DNA from: Zobellella maritima
GTDB taxonomy: Bacteria; Pseudomonadota; Gammaproteobacteria; Enterobacterales; Aeromonadaceae
DNA: 64,000 bases
Assembly: GCF_003075035.1 (NCBI RefSeq)
Contig: NZ_QCZE01000005.1
Span: 81,712-145,711 of the forward strand
Direction: 5' to 3'
A model generated the notes under the pieces. The model saw nothing but the letters and a program-made list of their open reading frames with translations, did not search any database and was not told the DNA's origin. Each line of letters opens with the position of its first letter. Positions within the stretch are counted from its first letter, which is position 1. Of this stretch, positions 40,416 to 49,383 are shown one piece after another. The position numbers and the translations under genes were made by a program.

Positions 40416-40978
40416 GACCATTCATCCTTTTAAATTCAGCTTGCCGAAAACCCTGCCGTTCATTGGAGCTGCCAATGCATCGGAGCCGGCATTGTGGGTG
40501 TGGAGATTGTTTATGCCTGCTTGGCAAGGGCGATACTAGGATTGAAAAAAAACGGAAACCAGCAATAAAAAATGACCCTGAGTCATCATTTTATTTATTG
40601 GTCGATAATCTTTTTGGGTCGTAACGAGGCTGATGAGATCTGATGTGAAAATTTGAATGTTAAAGATTAAATAACGCAAATATGAAATTGCCACTAGATG
40701 AGTGTGCCAAGTTTTCTCTCGGTTCACTTTCTTTTCCAGCTGAAAGTTAATTAATCCACCCATAAATATTTTATGGCCTCAGGCCGTTTTTTTATTGCTT
40801 TTATTCCCTTCACAATTTCACAACAATCAATTCCGCTTCAATCCCTCCGGTACCTGAACAGGGGTGAACGCTTTGCCCTGACAGGGGAGTGGCGATGAAT
40901 GTGAAGCGACACAGCTCATCCCCATGACGCTCGGAGTGTCCGGTGATGATCATAGTGAGCCAATGAGAGGACTTCATT
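40416..40978. promoter_or_regulatory. AT-rich divergent control region of dddD and dddT
   Basis: 563 bp with no convincing gene; 40530-40800 is much richer in A+T than the surroundings. Notable elements: an inverted repeat AAAATGA (40569-40575)/TCATTTT (40586-40592), an interrupted TGAC-N5-GTCA inside it (40573-40585), and GGCCT-C-AGGCC followed by seven T (40775-40793), a weak plus-strand terminator. Being the divergent promoter region of a LysR-controlled cluster, it probably holds the DddR site; which repeat that is cannot be decided from sequence. Confidence 0.6.
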
Positions 40979-42550
40979 TTGAAAGAAGATAAGGGACTAT
41001 TATCAGGGGGCCATCCGGTCATGGTGATGGGGTCGGCTATGCTGGTTATCGCTTTTGTGCTGTTTACCGTGGCAAACCCGGAACAGGCCGATGCCATCTA
41101 TGGGGCGGCCAAAAACTTTATCGCGACGGATCTGGCCTGGTATTACATAGGCTTGATGAGTTTTACCCTGTTCTTTTCTATCTGGTTGATCTTCAGTCGT
41201 TATGGCGGCATTCGGCTGGGAAAGGACAATGAAAAGCCCGAGTTCAGCAATTTCTCCTGGTTTTCCATGTTATTTGGTGCCGGCATAGGGATAGGCATAT
41301 TGTTCTGGAGTATTGCCGAGCCCATCTACCATTTTCAGAGCAATCCCTTTATTGCCGAAAGTCAGCAGCTGACGGTGGAGGCGGCCCAGGTCGCCATGCG
41401 GATTTCCATCTTCCACTGGGGCCTGCATGGCTGGGGTCTGTTTGCGGTGATCGGCCTGGTGCTGGCCTATTTTGCCTATCGCAAGGGGCTGCCGTTGTCG
41501 ATCCGCTCCAGCCTCTATCCGATCTTCGGCGAGCGTATCTATGGTCCCGTCGGCCATGCGGCGGATCTGCTGGCGGTGTTCGGCACCGTCTTCGGCATAG
41601 CGACCTCCTTGGGGTTGGGGGCGCAGCAGATCAATGCGGGACTGCAGTACCTGGCAGGCATTGAAGTATCGAGCGGCAACCAGGCCATCCTGATCACCAT
41701 TATTTCCGTTATCGCCACCATCTCGGCGTTGACCGGTGTCGACAAGGGCATCCGTATTCTCAGTGAGCTGAATATGCACCTGACAGTGCTGATCCTGGCC
41801 CTGTTTATCGTCTTCGGCCCCACCGCCTATCTGCTGGGTGCCTTCGTTACCAATATGGGCGACTACCTGTTTCATGCAGTGGAGCTGGGCTTCTGGGTCA
41901 ATCCGGATCCCGAGAGTCTCTGGCAGGGATGGTGGACCATCTTTTACTGGGGCTGGTGGATCGCCTGGGCGCCCTTTGTCGGCATGTTTATTGCCCGTAT
42001 CTCCAGGGGACGCACCATTCGGGAGTTCGTACTGGGGGTGCTGATAGCCCCTACCCTGCTCGGCGCCTTCTGGATCACCATCTTTGGCAACAGCGCCCTG
42101 TTTATGGAGTTGTTCGGCAATGGCGGCGTGACGGCGGCGGTCAATGAAGATATCACCATGGCACTGTTCAAGACCATAGAGCTGTTGGGTATGGGGCAGG
42201 TGCTGACCCTGCTGTTTGCCGTCATCTGCACCATCATGCTGGTGACCTATTTCGTAACCTCGGCCGACTCCGCCACCCTGGTTATCTGCACCCTAGTCTC
42301 CATGGGGCACGATCATCCGCCGGCCCGTTATCGGGTGTTCTGGGGTGCGGCCATTGGCGGGGTATCGGCGGTACTGCTGTTTGCCGGCGGACTGAAGGCC
42401 CTGCAAACCGCCTCGATTGTTGCCGCCCTGCCTTTCTCTGTGGTGGTGATTATGGCCATCTACGGCCTCTGCAAGGCACTCAGGGCGGACCGTCAGCATG
42501 TACGTATGCCGGTCGAAGAGACTGCCGAGAAGGTGCCCAGCGGCGTCTGA
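40979..42550 (+). CDS. dddT: BCCT-family DMSP transporter DddT
   Basis: Betaine/choline/carnitine-type carrier, 523 residues with 12 helices, predicted to import DMSP. The glycine stretch GAGIGIGILFWSIAEPIYH (about 99-117) and the TM8 aromatic box WTIFYWGWWIAWAPFVGMF are intact, as in sodium-coupled betaine carriers. The start appears to be TTG at 40979, with GAGAGGA about 9 nt upstream; the next ATGs (residues 14 and 16) lack a ribosome site. First gene of the rightward dddT-dddB-dddC series; divergent from dddD. Confidence 0.86.
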   Translation: MKEDKGLLSGGHPVMVMGSAMLVIAFVLFTVANPEQADAIYGAAKNFIATDLAWYYIGLMSFTLFFSIWLIFSRYGGIRLGKDNEKPEFSNFSWFSMLFGAGIGIGILFWSIAEPIYHFQSNPFIAESQQLTVEAAQVAMRISIFHWGLHGWGLFAVIGLVLAYFAYRKGLPLSIRSSLYPIFGERIYGPVGHAADLLAVFGTVFGIATSLGLGAQQINAGLQYLAGIEVSSGNQAILITIISVIATISALTGVDKGIRILSELNMHLTVLILALFIVFGPTAYLLGAFVTNMGDYLFHAVELGFWVNPDPESLWQGWWTIFYWGWWIAWAPFVGMFIARISRGRTIREFVLGVLIAPTLLGAFWITIFGNSALFMELFGNGGVTAAVNEDITMALFKTIELLGMGQVLTLLFAVICTIMLVTYFVTSADSATLVICTLVSMGHDHPPARYRVFWGAAIGGVSAVLLFAGGLKALQTASIVAALPFSVVVIMAIYGLCKALRADRQHVRMPVEETAEKVPSGV

Positions 42551-42643
42551 TGTTAACCGGGCACGTCCCGGACCGGATAGGGTGAGGGCAGATCCAAGCC
42601 ACGCTTACCGCTTAACGATTGTTCAGCAAGACTGGAGTTCCCT

Positions 42644-43801
42644 ATGTCAACACAAGTCATTCTTCCACGTATCATGCAGGTTGGTGAAGGCGCCAGCAAC
42701 GAGATACCCACTGTGCTGGCCAGCCTCGGCTGCAAGCGGCCGCTGATCATCACCGACAACATGATGGTGGAGCTGGGCTATGCCGGTCGTATACAGGCGT
42801 GCCTGTCCCGCCATCAGATAGCCTGCGAGGTGTTCGCCGATACTGTACCCGAGCCGACCGTCGGTTCGATCCAGGCCGGGGTCAACAGGGTGCGTGATGG
42901 CGATTACGACAGCATCATCGCCCTGGGCGGCGGCAGCCCTATAGACAGCGCCAAGGCTATCGCCATCCTGGGCAAGCACGGCGGTGCCATGCGCGACTAC
43001 AAGTTCCCCCGCATGGTCATCGAAGCCGGGCTGCCGATCATCGCGGTGCCGACCACCGCCGGCACCGGCTCCGAAGTCACCCGATTCACCATCATTACCG
43101 ATGAAACGACCGACGAGAAAATGCTCTGTGTGGGCATCGGCTTTATGCCGGTTGCCGCCCTGGTGGACTTCAGCCTGACCCTGAGCCTGCCGCCGCGGAT
43201 CACCGCCGACACGGGCATCGATGCCTTGACCCATGCCATTGAAGCCTACGTCAGCAAGAAGGCCAACCTTTACAGCGACAGCCAGGCGCTGTCTGCGATA
43301 CGCCTGCTGGCCCCCAACCTGCGTCGCGCCTATCACGATGGGGGTGATAAGGAGGCCCGCGAGGCGATGATGCTGGGTTCGACCCTGGCCGGGGTGGCCT
43401 TCTCAAATGCCTCGGTGGCCCTGGTCCATGGTATGAGCCGGCCTATCGGCGCCGCCTTCCATGTGCCTCATGGGCTGTCCAACGCCATGTTGCTGCCCAG
43501 CGTCACCCGCTATTCCATTCCTGCCGCTCCGCAGCGTTACGCGGATTGCGCTCGGGCCATGGGGGTAGCCGATGCACTGGACAGTGTCGAGCTGGCCAAT
43601 GACAAGCTGTTGAAAGAGCTGCATGCACTCAATGACGAGCTGCAGGTGCCGACGCCGGCCCAGTTCGGCATTGAGCGTCAGGCGTTCTTCGAGCTGATGC
43701 CGGCCATGGCCGCGCAGGCTCTGGCCTCCGGCTCTCCCGGTAACAACCCCAGGGTACCCGGCACCGACGAGATCATCGAGATCTATCGCCAGCTCTGGTA
43801 G
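42644..43801 (+). CDS. dddB: Iron-containing alcohol dehydrogenase DddB
   Basis: Group III metal-dependent alcohol dehydrogenase, 385 residues. The NAD-binding GGGSPIDSAKA motif lies at about 95-105. Iron ligands appear as D193 and H197 (TGIDALTHAIEAY), H262 (LVHGMSRPIG) and H276 (VPHGLSNA). In ddd clusters this enzyme is proposed to oxidise the 3-hydroxypropionate unit released by DddD to malonate semialdehyde. The role rests on the cluster context; the family alone would allow many alcohols. Confidence 0.85.
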   Translation: MSTQVILPRIMQVGEGASNEIPTVLASLGCKRPLIITDNMMVELGYAGRIQACLSRHQIACEVFADTVPEPTVGSIQAGVNRVRDGDYDSIIALGGGSPIDSAKAIAILGKHGGAMRDYKFPRMVIEAGLPIIAVPTTAGTGSEVTRFTIITDETTDEKMLCVGIGFMPVAALVDFSLTLSLPPRITADTGIDALTHAIEAYVSKKANLYSDSQALSAIRLLAPNLRRAYHDGGDKEAREAMMLGSTLAGVAFSNASVALVHGMSRPIGAAFHVPHGLSNAMLLPSVTRYSIPAAPQRYADCARAMGVADALDSVELANDKLLKELHALNDELQVPTPAQFGIERQAFFELMPAMAAQALASGSPGNNPRVPGTDEIIEIYRQLW

Positions 43802-43871
43802 CCATAGTTTTATTACCCGTAACCATTTAAGGCAGCCCCGGGCCGCCATATCTTGAAACAAGGAAAACGAT

Positions 43872-45368
43872 ATGACCACCATAGGACATCTGATCAACGG
43901 CCAGCTGGTTACCGAAGGCACCCGAAGCCAGCATGTGTTCAACCCCGCCACCGGTGAAGCCGGCAAGCAGCTGGATCTGGCATCGACGCAGACCGTTGAG
44001 CAGGCGATTGCCGCCGCCCAGGCCGCCTACCCGGCCTGGCGCAACACGCCCCCGCTCAAGCGGGCTCGCGTCATGTTCCGCTTCAAGGAGTTGCTGGAAC
44101 AGCATGCCGACCGGATCTGCCAGCTGATCGGCGAGGAGCACGGCAAGATCTCCCACGACGCCATGGGCGAGCTGCAGCGGGGCATCGAAAATGTCGAATA
44201 CGCCTGTGGCGCCCCCGAGCTGCTCAAGGGCGAGCACAGCAAGAATGTCGGCCCCAATATTGACTCCTGGAGCGAATTCCAGCCCCTGGGAGTCGTGGCT
44301 GGGATCACCCCGTTCAACTTTCCGGTGATGGTGCCGCTGTGGATGTTTCCCATGGCCATCGTCTGCGGCAACTGCTTTGTGCTCAAGCCTTCCGAGCGGG
44401 ATCCTTCGTCCACACTGTATATCGCCCAGCTGTTGCAGGAGGCGGGTCTGCCCGACGGGGTGATGAACGTGGTCAACGGTGACAAGGAAGCGGTCGATAC
44501 CCTGTTGCATGACGAGCGGGTCAAGGCGGTCAGCTTTGTCGGATCCACCCCGATTGCCGAGTACATCTACAGTACCGCCACCGCCAACGGCAAGCGCTGC
44601 CAGGCCTTGGGGGGCGCCAAGAACCACGCCATCGTCATGCCCGATGCGGATATGGACAATGCGGTCAACCAGCTGCTCGGTGCCGCCTTCGGTTCTTCCG
44701 GTGAGCGTTGCATGGCGTTGTCGGTTGCGGTTGCGGTCGGCGATGCCGCCGGTGATGCTTTGGTCGCCAAGATGCAAGCGGCGATGCAAACGCTGAAGGT
44801 CGGCCCCTACACCGACAGCAGCAACGACTTCGGCCCGGTGATCACCCGGCAGCACCAGGAAAAGGTAGTGGCTTATATCAACAGTGCCGAACAGCAGGGC
44901 GCCACCGTCGTCGTGGATGGCCGCCAGCCTCGGGTTGCCGGCCATGAGCAGGGCTTTTTTGTGGGCGGGACCCTGCTCGACAATGTCACCCCCGAGATGA
45001 TCAGCTACCAGGAGGAGATTTTCGGGCCCGTGTTGCAGGTAATGCGGGTCAACAGCATGCAGCAGGCCATGGATTTGATTGACGCCCATGAATATGGCAA
45101 CGGTACCTGTATCTTTACCCGCGATGGCGAGGCGGCGCGCTATTTCTCCGACAACATCCAGGTGGGGATGGTCGGCATCAATATTCCGCTTCCGGTACCT
45201 GTTGCCTACCACAGCTTCGGCGGCTGGAAGCGCTCCCTGTTCGGAGATCTGCATGCCTATGGCCCGGACGCGGTCCGTTTCTATACCAAGCGCAAGACGG
45301 TGACCCAGCGCTGGCCATCGGCCGGGCTCCGCGAAGGTGCCGAGTTTTCGATGCCAACCATGAAATAA
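43872..45368 (+). CDS. dddC: Methylmalonate-semialdehyde dehydrogenase-type DddC
   Basis: CoA-acylating aldehyde dehydrogenase of the MmsA type, 498 residues. ITPFNFPVMVPLWMFPMA, KNHAIVMPDADMD and the catalytic Cys280 in GSSGERCMALS are diagnostic of the CoA-dependent subgroup. In DMSP catabolism it would convert malonate semialdehyde to acetyl-CoA and CO2. Seventy base pairs separate it from dddB, and a hairpin follows the gene. Confidence 0.88.
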   Translation: MTTIGHLINGQLVTEGTRSQHVFNPATGEAGKQLDLASTQTVEQAIAAAQAAYPAWRNTPPLKRARVMFRFKELLEQHADRICQLIGEEHGKISHDAMGELQRGIENVEYACGAPELLKGEHSKNVGPNIDSWSEFQPLGVVAGITPFNFPVMVPLWMFPMAIVCGNCFVLKPSERDPSSTLYIAQLLQEAGLPDGVMNVVNGDKEAVDTLLHDERVKAVSFVGSTPIAEYIYSTATANGKRCQALGGAKNHAIVMPDADMDNAVNQLLGAAFGSSGERCMALSVAVAVGDAAGDALVAKMQAAMQTLKVGPYTDSSNDFGPVITRQHQEKVVAYINSAEQQGATVVVDGRQPRVAGHEQGFFVGGTLLDNVTPEMISYQEEIFGPVLQVMRVNSMQQAMDLIDAHEYGNGTCIFTRDGEAARYFSDNIQVGMVGINIPLPVPVAYHSFGGWKRSLFGDLHAYGPDAVRFYTKRKTVTQRWPSAGLREGAEFSMPTMK

Positions 45369-45409
45369 GTCACAGCAGAGAAAATTTCTATTTATATACT
45401 GAGTGTCCT

Positions 45410-45438
45410 GAGCCGCAACTCCCGGGGAGGTGCGGCTC
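45410..45438 (+). terminator. Hairpin terminator after dddC
   Basis: Arms GAGCCGCA (45410-45417) and TGCGGCTC (45431-45438) with an inner CTCC/GGAG pairing, followed by TTTACTTT. It separates dddTBC from dddR. Confidence 0.75.
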
Positions 45439-45518
45439 TTTACTTTGGTGGAAGTTGAGGGCCGTGGACGTGTTGGCGGCCTGCTATCCGTAACAGGCAG
45501 TATTCATAGAAGGATATT

Positions 45519-46421
45519 ATGAAGAAAAGGCTTCCCCCCCTGAATTGGCTACGCTCGTTCGAAGCCGCGGCACGTTACCTGAGTTTTACCCAGGCGGCCA
45601 CCGAGCTGAACCTGACCCAGGCCGCGGTCAGCCAGCAGGTCAAGGGACTGGAATCCCAGTTAGGCGCCTCCCTGTTCAAGCGACTGCCCCGCGGACTGGA
45701 ACTGACCGATGCCGGGCTGGCCTACCTGCCCGCGATCCATGAGGCTATTCAGCGGCTATCGGTGGCCACCGATGAAATTTTCGGTCAGGGGCGCTCCCGG
45801 CTGCTAACCCTCAGAGTCAACCTGGTTTTCTTTACTTCCTGGCTGGCTCCCCGGCTCGGACGGTTCCGAGAAATGCATCCGGATATCGGCCTGCGCTTCA
45901 CCAGCAATATCTGGGTCGGCGAGAGCGACAAGGAAGCGGATATGGAGATCCGCTACGGCAAGGGTACCTGGCCGGGGTTGAAATCCGATCGGTTGACCTG
46001 GGACGAACTGTTTCCCGTGTGCAGCCCGGCCCTGGTCGACAAGGCTTATCCATTAGAATCCCTTGAGGCGCTGGCACGGCATACCTTGCTTCATGTTATT
46101 GGCTATGAAGAAGGCTGGGGATATTGGTTGAACAGCACCGGTTACAGTCATCTTGATACCTCCCAGGGACTGCAATTCGATACCCTGATCTCTGCGCTGG
46201 AAATGGCGGCACAAGGCCAGGGGTTTGCATTGGGCAGGACTTCGCTGGTCGAGGACATGATTGCCAGCGGCCGGCTTGTCGCTCCCTTTTCCCAGCGGGT
46301 TGCGACTTCCGAAGCCTTTCATCTGGTCTATCCCGCCCATCAGTACTTGCATCCCCATGCGGAAATTTTCCGCACCTGGCTGGTGGGAGAAGCCATCGGT
46401 GGCCGGGAGGGGATACGCTAG
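45519..46421 (+). CDS. dddR: LysR-family regulator DddR
   Basis: GcvA-type LysR regulator, 300 residues. HTH region PLNWLRSFEAAARYLSF, then LTQAAVSQQVKGLESQLG (about 30-50); effector domain to about 290. An AAGGA site precedes ATG 45519. It stands at the end of the ddd cluster, as in known ddd loci where a LysR protein activates dddD and the transport/oxidation genes in response to DMSP. The function is inferred from context. Confidence 0.8.
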   Translation: MKKRLPPLNWLRSFEAAARYLSFTQAATELNLTQAAVSQQVKGLESQLGASLFKRLPRGLELTDAGLAYLPAIHEAIQRLSVATDEIFGQGRSRLLTLRVNLVFFTSWLAPRLGRFREMHPDIGLRFTSNIWVGESDKEADMEIRYGKGTWPGLKSDRLTWDELFPVCSPALVDKAYPLESLEALARHTLLHVIGYEEGWGYWLNSTGYSHLDTSQGLQFDTLISALEMAAQGQGFALGRTSLVEDMIASGRLVAPFSQRVATSEAFHLVYPAHQYLHPHAEIFRTWLVGEAIGGREGIR

Positions 46422-46518
46422 GGGTGACTAGCTACCGGCATTAATAATGCTGCCGCCATGTATCCTGCCTGACCAGCTACACTAGCTATACGGTTCACAG
46501 ACAGCCAGGATAACTCCC

Positions 46519-48207
46519 ATGGCCAAGGATCAATCCCGTCGATATTCCAGCCAGGTGGTGGACGGGCCCACCAAGGCGCCGGCCCGGGCCATGCTGCGCG
46601 CGGTCGGCTTCGAGGATGACGATTTCAACAAGCCTCAGGTGGGCATCGCCTCTACCTGGAGCAATCTTACCCCCTGTAACATGCATATCAATGGCCTGGC
46701 CGAAGAGGCGGCCCGTGGCGCCGATGTCGCCGGCGGCAAGAGCATCATCTTCAATACCATTACCATTTCCGACGGCATCGCCAACGGCACCATCGGCATG
46801 AAATACTCGCTGGTGTCCCGGGAAGTGATCGCCGACTCCATCGAAACCGTGGCCGGTTGCGAGGGGTTTGACGGCCTGGTGGCCATCGGCGGCTGCGACA
46901 AGAACATGCCCGGCTGCCTGATCGGCCTGGCGCGGCTCAACCGACCGGCGGTATTCGTCTATGGCGGCACCATAGCGCCGGGTGCCAATCATACCGATAT
47001 CATCTCGGTGTTCGAGGCGGTGGGCGCCCATGCCAAGGGGGACAAGTCGCTGATCGAGGTGAAGCAGATCGAAGAAACCGCCATTCCCGGTCCGGGTGCC
47101 TGCGGAGGCATGTATACCGCCAATACCATGGCCTCGGCCATCGAGGCCATGGGCATGAGCCTGCCGGGCAGCTCGGCCCAGGATGCAGTCTCCGACAGCA
47201 AGCTGCAGGATTGTCACAGCGCCGGCGCCGCCGTGCTGCAGCTGCTGGCGCGGGATATCAAGCCCTCGGATATCATGACCAGGGCGGCATTCGAGAATGC
47301 CATCACCCTGGTCATAGCCCTGGGCGGCTCGACCAATGCGGTACTGCACCTGCTGGCGATGGCCCACGCCGTCGGGGTCGAGCTGAGCCTTGATGACTTC
47401 GTGCGCATCGGCAAACGGGTGCCGGTGCTGGCCGATCTGCGGCCCAGCGGGCATTACATGATGTCTGAACTGGTGGCTATCGGCGGCATACTGCCGCTGA
47501 TGAAGAGCCTGCTCGACGCCGGCCTGCTGAACGGCGACTGCCTGACGGTAACCGGCAAGACCTTGGCTGAAAACCTGGGCTCGGTGGCACCCTACCCGGA
47601 TGGTCAGCAGATCATCCGGCCGCTGGACAACCCCATCAAGGCTGACAGCCACCTGCGTATCCTCTACGGTAACCTGGCGCCCCAAGGCTCGGTTGCCAAG
47701 ATCACCGGCAAGGAGGGGCTGACCTTCAGCGGCCCGGCCCGGGTATTCGGCTCCGAGGAAGAAACCCTGGAGCGGATCCTGGACGGCACAGTACAGGCGG
47801 GCGAGGTGCTGGTGATCCGTTACGAAGGCCCGAAAGGCGGGCCCGGCATGCGGGAAATGCTCAGTCCGACTTCCGCCATTATGGGTAAGGGATTGGGCAA
47901 GGCGGTTGCCCTGATCACCGACGGCCGCTTCTCAGGCGGCAGTCATGGCTTCGTGGTCGGCCATATCACCCCCGAGGCCCAGCAGGGGGGGCCGATTGCC
48001 ATCATAGAGAACGGCGATATCATCACCATAGACGCCGAGCATAATCGACTCGAGCTGCAGCTCTCCGACGCCGAGATAGCCGCTAGGCTGGCACGCTGGC
48101 AGGCGCCGCCGCCGCGCTACCGGCGGGGGGTGTTGGCCAAATATGCCCATACCGTCAGTTCGGCTTCCGAGGGCGCCGTGACCGATGCCCTCGATGACGG
48201 GAATTGA
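46519..48207 (+). CDS. ilvD: Dihydroxy-acid dehydratase
   Basis: Iron-sulfur dehydratase of valine, isoleucine and pantothenate synthesis; 562 residues, the short form of the IlvD/Edd family (E. coli IlvD is 616). Likely cluster ligands are C53 (LTPCNMH), C126 ([11 protein letters not shown]) and C195 ([14 protein letters not shown]). GSSAQDA and the C-terminal [11 protein letters not shown] are conserved. It is not in an ilv operon; dddR lies 97 bp upstream on the same strand. A sugar-acid dehydratase is the less likely alternative. Confidence 0.85.
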   Translation: MAKDQSRRYSSQVVDGPTKAPARAMLRAVGFEDDDFNKPQVGIASTWSNLTPCNMHINGLAEEAARGADVAGGKSIIFNTITISDGIANGTIGMKYSLVSREVIADSIETVAGCEGFDGLVAIGGCDKNMPGCLIGLARLNRPAVFVYGGTIAPGANHTDIISVFEAVGAHAKGDKSLIEVKQIEETAIPGPGACGGMYTANTMASAIEAMGMSLPGSSAQDAVSDSKLQDCHSAGAAVLQLLARDIKPSDIMTRAAFENAITLVIALGGSTNAVLHLLAMAHAVGVELSLDDFVRIGKRVPVLADLRPSGHYMMSELVAIGGILPLMKSLLDAGLLNGDCLTVTGKTLAENLGSVAPYPDGQQIIRPLDNPIKADSHLRILYGNLAPQGSVAKITGKEGLTFSGPARVFGSEEETLERILDGTVQAGEVLVIRYEGPKGGPGMREMLSPTSAIMGKGLGKAVALITDGRFSGGSHGFVVGHITPEAQQGGPIAIIENGDIITIDAEHNRLELQLSDAEIAARLARWQAPPPRYRRGVLAKYAHTVSSASEGAVTDALDDGN

Positions 48208-48235
48208 GGTAGGGTAAAAAATCTGCATTTCTGCC

Positions 48236-48264
48236 CTTGAAAGCCGATTTCGGTATCCCTATAT
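48236..48264 (+). promoter_or_regulatory. Sigma-32-type heat-shock promoter
   Basis: CTTGAAA (48236-48242), a 14-nt spacer, then CCCTATAT (48257-48264); the consensus is CTTGAAA-N13-17-CCCCATNT, so 14 of 15 specified positions fit. It lies 94 bp before the first ibp start, leaving a leader of about 85 nt. Confidence 0.85.
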
Positions 48265-48278
48265 CTTGATTAGAACAA

Positions 48279-48360
48279 GCGGGTCGCTCGGTTGAGGGCC
48301 CGCACCGCCCGTCCCACTGGAGGGCACATCCATTATCGCTCATTGGAGGATATGATTATG
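48279..48360 (+). ncRNA. ROSE-like RNA thermometer in the leader of the first ibp gene
   Basis: A first hairpin forms between GCGGG (48279-48283) and CCCGC (48299-48303). The regulatory hairpin pairs TATCGCT (48334-48340) with AGGATA (48347-48352), leaving one bulged G. UCGCU opposite the AGGA of the Shine-Dalgarno sequence is the ROSE signature (UYGCU). At low temperature this would mask the ribosome site, and heat would open it. Confidence 0.75.
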
Positions 48361-48789
48361 TCACGTTTCGATTTTTCCCCCCTGTACCGCTCCGCCATCG
48401 GTTTTGATCGTCTGGCATCCCTGATGGAAAACGCCGCCAACAGCGGCAGCACCAGCAATGGTTACCCGCCTTACAACATAGAGCTGCTGAGCGAGAACCA
48501 GTACCGTATTTCCATGGCGGTGGCCGGCTTTGCCCGGGAAGAACTGGATATTACCAGCCATGAAAACACCCTGATCGTCAAGGGCAGCAAAGAACAGGCC
48601 GAGCAGCCTCAGAAGAACTTTCTCTATCAGGGCATTGCCGAGCGCGGCTTCGAACGCCGTTTCCAGCTGGCCGACCATATCAAGGTAACGGGGGCTGATC
48701 TGGTCAATGGGTTGCTGCATATCGATCTGGTGCGTGAAGTGCCGGAAGCCGCCAAACCCAGGACCATTGCCATCGGTAACAGCCAGTAA
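48358..48789 (+). CDS. ibpA: IbpA-type small heat-shock protein (first copy)
   Basis: Holdase chaperone of the Hsp20/alpha-crystallin family, 143 residues. The N-terminus [19 protein letters not shown] and the core [20 protein letters not shown] are nearly those of E. coli IbpA; the alpha-crystallin domain ends [13 protein letters not shown] with the C-terminal I-x-I motif as IAI. Start 48358 is chosen because GGAGGA lies 7 nt upstream, not 1 nt as for the ATG at 48352. Controlled by the sigma-32-like promoter and thermometer. Confidence 0.93.
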   Translation: MSRFDFSPLYRSAIGFDRLASLMENAANSGSTSNGYPPYNIELLSENQYRISMAVAGFAREELDITSHENTLIVKGSKEQAEQPQKNFLYQGIAERGFERRFQLADHIKVTGADLVNGLLHIDLVREVPEAAKPRTIAIGNSQ

Positions 48790-48805
48790 TCAGAGTCCAT
48801 TAGAT

Positions 48806-48864
48806 GCAGGTGCAAGCCGGGCGGCTTGGCCTGCAGTTAACCCTATTGCTGAATGGAGGATAGG
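48806..48864 (+). ncRNA. Second ROSE-like RNA thermometer before the second ibp gene
   Basis: Upstream hairpin GCAGG (48806-48810)/CCTGC (48830-48834) with an inner CAAGCC/GGCTTG pairing. The regulatory hairpin pairs CCTATTGCT (48842-48850) with AGGATAGG (48857-48864), eight pairs with one bulged G. It carries the ROSE signature UUGCU opposite the ribosome site. The hairpin is longer than in the first copy, predicting a somewhat different melting point. Confidence 0.72.
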
Positions 48865-48867
48865 AAG

Positions 48868-49329
48868 ATGCGCACCTTTGATTTTACTCCCCTGTATCGC
48901 AGTGCTATCGGTTTTGATCGCATGTTCAACGATGTTGAGAACCTGTTCCAAAACAAGGCCGACAGTTATCCACCCTATAATATCGAGAAGAAAGGCCAGG
49001 ACAGCTATCGGATAACCCTGGCCGTGGCCGGCTTCGAGGAGGCAGAGCTGAGCCTGTCGGTCGAGCAGAACCTGTTGCTGGTCAAGGGCAAGAAGGCCAA
49101 GGCCGGCGATAACAGTCGCTTCCTTTACCAGGGGATCAGCGAGCAGGACTTCGAGCTGAAATTCCGTCTGGCCGACCATGTACAGGTGGAAGGCGCCGGG
49201 CTGAACAACGGCCTGTTGACCATAGACCTGAAGCGGGAAATACCCGAGGCACTCAAACCCAGACGCATTGAGATCGGTCAGGCTCCGGTGCTGGAGCACA
49301 GGCCGACAGAAAAGTCGGATAATCATTGA
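48868..49329 (+). CDS. IbpA/IbpB-type small heat-shock protein (second copy)
   Basis: Hsp20 chaperone, 153 residues from ATG 48868 ([19 protein letters not shown]). The core YPPYNIEKKGQDSYRITLAV and LLTIDLKREIPEALKP are conserved; the C-terminal I-x-I is present as IEI, followed by an extra charged tail of about 16 residues. It lies 78 bp after the first copy. The two may form a heteromeric pair like IbpA/IbpB; which is the functional IbpB cannot be told. Confidence 0.92.
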   Translation: MRTFDFTPLYRSAIGFDRMFNDVENLFQNKADSYPPYNIEKKGQDSYRITLAVAGFEEAELSLSVEQNLLLVKGKKAKAGDNSRFLYQGISEQDFELKFRLADHVQVEGAGLNNGLLTIDLKREIPEALKPRRIEIGQAPVLEHRPTEKSDNH

Positions 49330-49330
49330 T

Positions 49331-49360
49331 AAAAGGCGCCGATCAGGCGCCTTCTCTTTT
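49331..49360. terminator. Bidirectional terminator between ibp and avtA
   Basis: Arms AAGGCGCC (49333-49340) and GGCGCCTT (49346-49353). A pyrimidine run ending in four T follows on the plus strand, and a T-run also follows on the minus strand. It serves the convergent ibp and avtA genes. Confidence 0.85.
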
Positions 49361-49383
49361 ACCGCATCCCGCTCGTGACCGGC

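Noticed and set aside
40536..40763. 75-codon open frame in the dddD-dddT gap
   Set aside because: No ribosome site before its ATG and no family features; long frames are less informative in this AT-rich stretch, which is better read as control DNA.
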